Assembly (NCBI GenBank): GCA_965659725.1
Contig: CBFHXG010000063.1
Span: forward strand, 1-8,732
Reading direction: 5' to 3'
DNA from: Phaeocystidibacter sp965659725
Lineage (GTDB): Bacteria > Bacteroidota > Bacteroidia > Flavobacteriales > Schleiferiaceae
Length of the DNA stretch: 8,732 bases
In this document: positions 5,181 to 8,732 of the stretch, in pieces
How the letters are laid out: every line of letters starts with the position of its first letter
Numbering within the stretch: position 1 is the first letter of the stretch
Notes under the pieces: model-generated
Databases searched by the model: none
Seen by the model: only the letters and a program-made list of their open reading frames with translations
What the model was told of the DNA's origin: nothing
Translations under genes and position numbers: made by a program

Positions 5181-6413
5181 ATGTTCGATTTCGATAAGTG
5201 GCAGGAGATATTTGAAACCATTCGCAAGAATCCATTGAGGACCATCCTTACTGGGTTTTCCGTGACCTGGGGTATCTTCATGCTCGTCCTTTTATTAGCC
5301 GCAGGCCAAGGTCTTTCTAATGGAGCCAAGTTTGCCTTCGGAGATGATGCCCTGAATAGCTTGTGGATCAGCACAGATGTTACCAGCAAGGCGTACAAAG
5401 GCATGAACGTTGGCCGCCGGATCCAAATGGAAAATGAGGACGTCGATTTCATCGTTGAACGTTACGATGATGAAGTGGACCAATATTCAGGAAGGTATTC
5501 CCTCTGGAGCGCTCAGGTCAATTACGAAGAGAAGTATGGAACGCATTCGATGAGAGGCGTACATCCTGGACATCAAGAGATCGAGCGCACCATTATCGAT
5601 AGAGGTAGATACATCAATCAAACAGATATCAATCAGGTTCGTAAGTCAGCATTGATCGGGCGTAAAACCGTTCCTAATTTCTTTGGAGAAGAGGATCCCA
5701 TTGGCAAATGGATCAGAATAAATGGCGTTCCCTTTCAGATCGTTGGGATCTTCAGCGATAAAGAGAATGAAAGGGATGAGGAGAATTTCTACGTTCCTAT
5801 CAGTACCGCTCAACGTGTGTTCAACGGCGGTAGACAAGTCCGACAAGTGATGGTAACGCTCGAGGAAACAGGACTAGAGAATAGTAGGGAGGTGTCCGAT
5901 CAAATTCGAGGTGACCTCACCAAGAAGTTCGGGATTCACCCTGAAGATGAAAGAGCTATTTCTATCCGTAATCTGCAGGAGAATTTTCAGAATATACAGA
6001 ATGCGCTTGACGGGATCACTGCCTTTGTATGGCTGATCGGTATCATGACCATTATCGCAGGAATCGTTGGGGTAAGTAACATCATGATCGTTGTGGTAAA
6101 AGAAAGGACCAAGGAGATCGGCATACGTAAAGCCTTAGGAGCCACACCAAGGTCCATCATATCCTTGATCATCCAAGAATCGGTATTCATTACGGCTGTA
6201 GCAGGTTATATAGGCCTAGTACTTGCCGTTATCGTAGTTGAGATCATCAACAGCTTCTTAACCGATGCCCCGTTCTTCCGCAATCCAACGGTAGATTTCC
6301 AAACGGCCATATACACGACCATCTTGTTGATCATCACCGGTGCCTTGGCCGGATTCGTACCAGCAAGACGTGCCGCGAGAGTTCAACCCATAGAAGCACT
6401 TCGAGACGAATGA
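5181..6413 (+). CDS. ABC transporter permease 1, MacB/FtsX family
   Basis: The 410-residue protein has the MacB-type layout. There is one N-terminal transmembrane helix (about 21-43, after the amphipathic RKNPLRTILTGF start), a large periplasmic domain (about 44-278), then three helices (about 279-306, 328-358, 374-395). The FtsX core motif VSNIMIVVVKERTKEIGIRK (298-317) follows the second helix and contacts the ATPase. The C-terminus ends in the usual PARRAARVQPIEALRDE. The periplasmic part includes the small-domain strands KWIRINGVPFQIVGIF (176-191) common to MacB permeases. Such proteins export lipoproteins, peptides or small molecules from the inner membrane or periplasm. It pairs with the next gene product, probably as a heterodimer. 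Its stop codon overlaps the next start (ATGA). Confidence 0.93.
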   Translation: MFDFDKWQEIFETIRKNPLRTILTGFSVTWGIFMLVLLLAAGQGLSNGAKFAFGDDALNSLWISTDVTSKAYKGMNVGRRIQMENEDVDFIVERYDDEVDQYSGRYSLWSAQVNYEEKYGTHSMRGVHPGHQEIERTIIDRGRYINQTDINQVRKSALIGRKTVPNFFGEEDPIGKWIRINGVPFQIVGIFSDKENERDEENFYVPISTAQRVFNGGRQVRQVMVTLEETGLENSREVSDQIRGDLTKKFGIHPEDERAISIRNLQENFQNIQNALDGITAFVWLIGIMTIIAGIVGVSNIMIVVVKERTKEIGIRKALGATPRSIISLIIQESVFITAVAGYIGLVLAVIVVEIINSFLTDAPFFRNPTVDFQTAIYTTILLIITGALAGFVPARRAARVQPIEALRDE

Positions 6414-7669
6414 GATTATTTGATTCAGATACATGGGGCGAAATCTGGAATACGCTTTCCAAGAATCGCGGTCGCACGATCCTCACCGGCTTCGGTGTAG
6501 CATGGGGTATAGCCTTACTTATTATCATGATGGCCAGTGGTAAGGGGTTAGAAAATGGAATTACTCGCGACATGGGAAATAGGGCCACCAACAGCATTGC
6601 CCTATGGTCGCAAACCACAAGTATGCCTTATAAAGGCTTTCAGCGTGGTAGGAGATTCAGCTTGAAGAACAGCGATGTAGATGTCATCCAACAACGCGTC
6701 CCGGAAGTACAGATCGTTTGTCCTCGCAATCAACTTGGCGGATACCGTGGTTCGAACAATGTGATCCATGATGATAAGACAGGCGCATTCACAGTTTATG
6801 GCGACGTTCCCGAATATTTTCAGATCGAGCCCAAGATCCTGGAAAGTGGACGATGGCTGAATCAACGTGACCTGGATGACACTAGAAAGGTTTGTGTGAT
6901 TGGCAAGCGGGTGCAGGAGATGCTCTTTGAGCCCAAGGAAGAAGTGGTGGGTAATAGCATTCAGATCAATGGGGTTTATTTTACAGTGATCGGGGTGTAT
7001 GAGTCGAACCGCCAAGGTGGAGATGCGGAAGAAGACAGACAATCGATCTTCATTCCTTTCACCACATTCCAGCGAGCCTTCAATTACGGCGATAGGGTAG
7101 GTTGGTTCACATTCTTGGTAGACCCCGAAGCAGATTCAGATAAGATTCAAACCGATGTTAAGACCGTCTTGGCCCAACAGCACACGGTTCATCCTCAAGA
7201 TCTGAGAGCCTTTGGTTCTTGGAGTATGAAGGACGAGTTTGAAAGAATCCAGGGATTGTTCGCCGGAATTCGTGGATTGAGTTTATTCGTCAGTGTCTTC
7301 TCCTTGATGGCCGGCGCTATTGGGGTAAGCAACATCATGCTCGTAGTTGTGAAGGAGCGCACTAAGGAGATCGGTGTGCGCCGTGCATTGGGGGCTACGC
7401 CAAACCAGATCATCATGCAGATCATCAGTGAATCACTGGTACTTACCGTATTAGCTGGACTTATCGGGATCATCTTTGGATCTTGGTTGATGACAGCCAT
7501 CGATCTACTCATCGGTACGAGCATAGACACCTTCCTACATCCAACGGTTAGGGTAGAGGTAGTATTGATAGCCTTCGGGATCCTCGTTTTCTTTGGTATC
7601 GTAGCAGGACTCCTTCCCGCACGAAGGGCAGTGCAAGTAAAGCCAGTAGAGGCCCTACGAACGGAATAA
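6410..7669 (+). CDS. ABC transporter permease 2, MacB/FtsX family
   Basis: This 419-residue paralogue of the preceding permease has the same layout: an N-terminal helix (about 23-43), a periplasmic domain (about 44-288), three C-terminal helices (about 289-315, 337-366, 384-402) and the core motif VSNIMLVVVKERTKEIGVRR (306-325). Both proteins share the NxLRTILTGF-like or NRGRTILTGF start, a YKG(x)3GRR segment early in the periplasmic domain (residues 72-80 and 74-82) and the closing (I/V)EALR(D/T)E. They differ clearly in the rest of the periplasmic part, as expected for the two halves of a heterodimer. The start ATG lies in the ATGA overlap with permease 1, implying coupled translation. A hairpin follows 13 nt after the stop. 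No membrane-fusion or outer-membrane partner gene follows. Confidence 0.93.
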   Translation: MRLFDSDTWGEIWNTLSKNRGRTILTGFGVAWGIALLIIMMASGKGLENGITRDMGNRATNSIALWSQTTSMPYKGFQRGRRFSLKNSDVDVIQQRVPEVQIVCPRNQLGGYRGSNNVIHDDKTGAFTVYGDVPEYFQIEPKILESGRWLNQRDLDDTRKVCVIGKRVQEMLFEPKEEVVGNSIQINGVYFTVIGVYESNRQGGDAEEDRQSIFIPFTTFQRAFNYGDRVGWFTFLVDPEADSDKIQTDVKTVLAQQHTVHPQDLRAFGSWSMKDEFERIQGLFAGIRGLSLFVSVFSLMAGAIGVSNIMLVVVKERTKEIGVRRALGATPNQIIMQIISESLVLTVLAGLIGIIFGSWLMTAIDLLIGTSIDTFLHPTVRVEVVLIAFGILVFFGIVAGLLPARRAVQVKPVEALRTE

Positions 7670-7681
7670 GCCTGAATGAAA

Positions 7682-7708
7682 AAGCCCCTGCTGCTTAGAC
7701 AGGGGCTT
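7682..7708. terminator. Hairpin terminator between the convergent ABC and DUF4199 genes
   Basis: A perfect 9-bp stem (aagcccctg/caggggctt) with a 9-nt loop lies in the convergent gap. On the minus strand it is followed by TTT after the stem's own TT, a good intrinsic terminator for the DUF4199 transcript. On the plus strand the tail is GCACCTTTT, weaker but possibly sufficient for the ABC operon. I read it as bidirectional with a minus-strand bias. Confidence 0.75.
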
Positions 7709-7795
7709 GCACCTTTTGGTAGTTGTTCAACGTGCTTCATTCACGTATAGTTAGGTGCATCTGCGCTACTCACAATAGCACTCGCTTTACACTTG

Positions 7796-7818
7796 AGTTA
7801 CCAATGTAACTATTTTTT
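7796..7818 (+). terminator. Second plus-strand terminator candidate
   Basis: AGTTAC and GTAACT (6-bp perfect stem, loop CAAT) are followed by A and six T residues. This form fits a plus-strand intrinsic terminator and may back up the weaker plus-direction hairpin at 7682-7708. The stem is short and AT-rich. I see no gene in the rest of the 179-bp gap between the two coding regions. Confidence 0.45.
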
Positions 7819-7848
7819 AAGCACGACCGACATTCAATAATTGGAAAT

Positions 7849-8373
7849 TTAGGTAAGCGTTGCATCTTCCTCTGGCTTCCGAAGAATGAGCGCGATGATC
7901 AGGCTGATCATAATAGCTGGGACCAAGGGTTCAGTGAAGGTAATCAAAGCAATTCCGATGTTACTTTCATACACCTCTTTCTGCCATTCTATAGTGCTGA
8001 TAGCCTCCTCTTGTTGCTCTGGTGTAAGCGATACATCTTGCTGGATGGACTCGATCTGATCAGCAAACATCGTTTCCATGAACTCCGGATGATTGCTATT
8101 GAAGATCATCCACGCCCCTACATAAATGATCATCCCTACAAAGGCGATCAAAAGAGCACAGCCCCACGCTCGTCCAAAACTCCATTTGTTGACTTGTTTG
8201 CGATAAGCTCTTACGCCAAAGTAGCTCGTTCCAAAGGCAATGATCATGATTGAAAAGCCCAGGATCATTCCCGAAGCGGGATCAAACTCTTCAGCATTAG
8301 GCATGAAAAGATAGAACGGTGTGGACATGATCAATCCGGCAATGATGCCCCAAATGATAACAGTTCGTAACAT
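7849..8373 (-). CDS. DUF4199 family membrane protein
   Basis: The 174-residue protein has four hydrophobic segments (about 3-23, 35-55, 69-91, 139-164). It matches the DUF4199 pattern common in Bacteroidota: an N-terminal helix starting LRTVIIWGIIAGLI, then GMILGFSIMIIAFGTSYFGV followed by RAYR, then a WSFGRAWGCALLIAF segment leading into helix 3. Between helices 3 and 4 lies an acidic, helix-prone loop (92-138, with SLTPEQQEEAISTIEWQKEVYE), presumably soluble. The function of this family is unknown. The start ATG at 8373 is the natural one, since the first helix begins at once. It lies 86 bp downstream of the LuxR-type gene on the same strand and may be co-transcribed with it. Confidence 0.85.
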   Translation of the reverse strand: MLRTVIIWGIIAGLIMSTPFYLFMPNAEEFDPASGMILGFSIMIIAFGTSYFGVRAYRKQVNKWSFGRAWGCALLIAFVGMIIYVGAWMIFNSNHPEFMETMFADQIESIQQDVSLTPEQQEEAISTIEWQKEVYESNIGIALITFTEPLVPAIMISLIIALILRKPEEDATLT

Positions 8374-8433
8374 GGTTGTAGGTTTATGAATTCGACAGCA
8401 AAACTCGAATTATGTTGATGAAAGGTTGTCACC

Positions 8434-8463
8434 CTAAAGTATGAAATCAACCTACTACTTTAG
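8434..8463. repeat. Inverted repeat at the end of the LuxR gene
   Basis: CTAAAGTA (8434-8441) and TACTTTAG (8456-8463) form perfect 8-bp arms around a 14-nt loop. The right arm includes the LuxR gene's TAA stop (8460-8462). On the minus strand no T tract follows, so it is not a classic terminator. It could be a processing or attenuation hairpin, or an operator ahead of the DUF4199 gene. Confidence 0.45.
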
Positions 8464-8732
8464 TGTGAAGACTCAATTAGTCCTAGTTCCCTTGCCTTGT
8501 TGACAGCCTGTGTACGGCGTTTTACATCGAGTTTCACGAATAGATTCTGATTGTGTGTCTTTATCGTATTCAAACTCAAATGAAGATTATCGGCAATTTC
8601 TTGATTGGAGAGGCCGGCCGACATCTGTTCTAAGATCTCCATTTCCCTTGGCCGCAGATCCAGTTGCTTGATGATAGTCCTCTTATCGGTCTCTGGTATT
8701 GATGATGGATTACTCCTCGGTTTCGAAAGTTT
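8460..8732 (-). CDS. LuxR-type transcriptional regulator, C-terminal DNA-binding part (N-terminus beyond window edge)
   Basis: Ninety codons are open from the right edge to the TAA at 8460. A Met codon at 8642 lies inside the DNA-binding domain, so the true start is outside the window. The visible part is a linker (KPRSNPSSIPETDKRTIIKQ) and then a full LuxR/GerE helix-turn-helix. It starts LRPREMEILEQMSAGLSNQE (26-45), followed by the recognition helix region LSLNTIKTHNQNLFVKL (52-68) and the closing KRRTQAVNKARELGLI (71-86). This domain is found in NarL-type response regulators and in other LuxR-type proteins with sensory or TPR N-termini; the missing part decides which. It is followed on the same strand by the DUF4199 gene. 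Confidence 0.88.
   Translation of the reverse strand, partial: KLSKPRSNPSSIPETDKRTIIKQLDLRPREMEILEQMSAGLSNQEIADNLHLSLNTIKTHNQNLFVKLDVKRRTQAVNKARELGLIESSH

Noticed and set aside
4883..5452. Minus-strand open frame of 189 codons across the ATPase/permease junction
   Set aside because: It is a shadow of two well-supported genes on the plus strand and shows no domain of its own.
7195..7740. Minus-strand open frame of 181 codons opposite permease 2
   Set aside because: It overlaps the FtsX core region antisense and runs through the terminator hairpin, so it is a shadow frame.

Overview
The window looks like chromosomal DNA from a member of the Bacteroidota, most likely a marine-type flavobacterium (Flavobacteriales; a Cryomorphaceae- or Schleiferiaceae-like lineage is a guess). 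The evidence is a type IX secretion (T9SS) C-terminal sorting domain, a START-like/AHSA1 protein and a DUF4199 membrane protein of types common in this phylum, start codons without clear Shine-Dalgarno sequences, and promoter-like elements of the Bacteroidota form (TAnnTTTG at -7). I see no phage, transposase, CRISPR or toxin gene. Most of the window is ordinary core or accessory chromosome.

Layout. (1) 1-2245, minus strand: a two-gene unit. A secreted T9SS-sorted protein of unknown function is followed 5 nt later by a secreted alpha/beta-hydrolase (lipase/esterase-like) that runs off the left edge. (2) 2246-2741: a noncoding stretch with an intact tRNA-Met(CAT) on the minus strand, its terminator, and a broken downstream copy of the same tRNA interrupted by a GC-rich palindrome. 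(3) 2742-3757, plus strand: a START-like protein gene and a PAP2 phosphatase gene joined by a TAATG stop/start overlap. (4) 3778-4245, minus strand: a MarR-family regulator converging on the PAP2 gene and ending in a terminator that overlaps its stop codon. (5) 4493-7669, plus strand and divergent from marR: an ABC transporter operon of the MacB/LolD type with one ATPase and two paralogous FtsX-like permeases, tightly packed (1-nt gap, then a 4-nt ATGA overlap). (6) 7849-8732, minus strand: a DUF4199 membrane protein preceded by a LuxR-type regulator that enters from the right edge without its N-terminus.

How the genes may work together. The MarR repressor probably controls itself and the divergent MacB-like transporter; the 247-bp gap between them holds several inverted repeats that could be operators. 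The transporter operon has no membrane-fusion or outer-membrane gene in view, so it either borrows partners or acts only on the inner membrane or its lipoproteins. The two secreted proteins on the left are probably co-transcribed and may act together outside the cell. The LuxR regulator and DUF4199 protein are co-directional and may form a unit.

Two genes are cut by the window edges (the hydrolase at the left, the LuxR regulator at the right). The most unusual item is the decayed tandem tRNA-Met copy carrying a palindromic insert.
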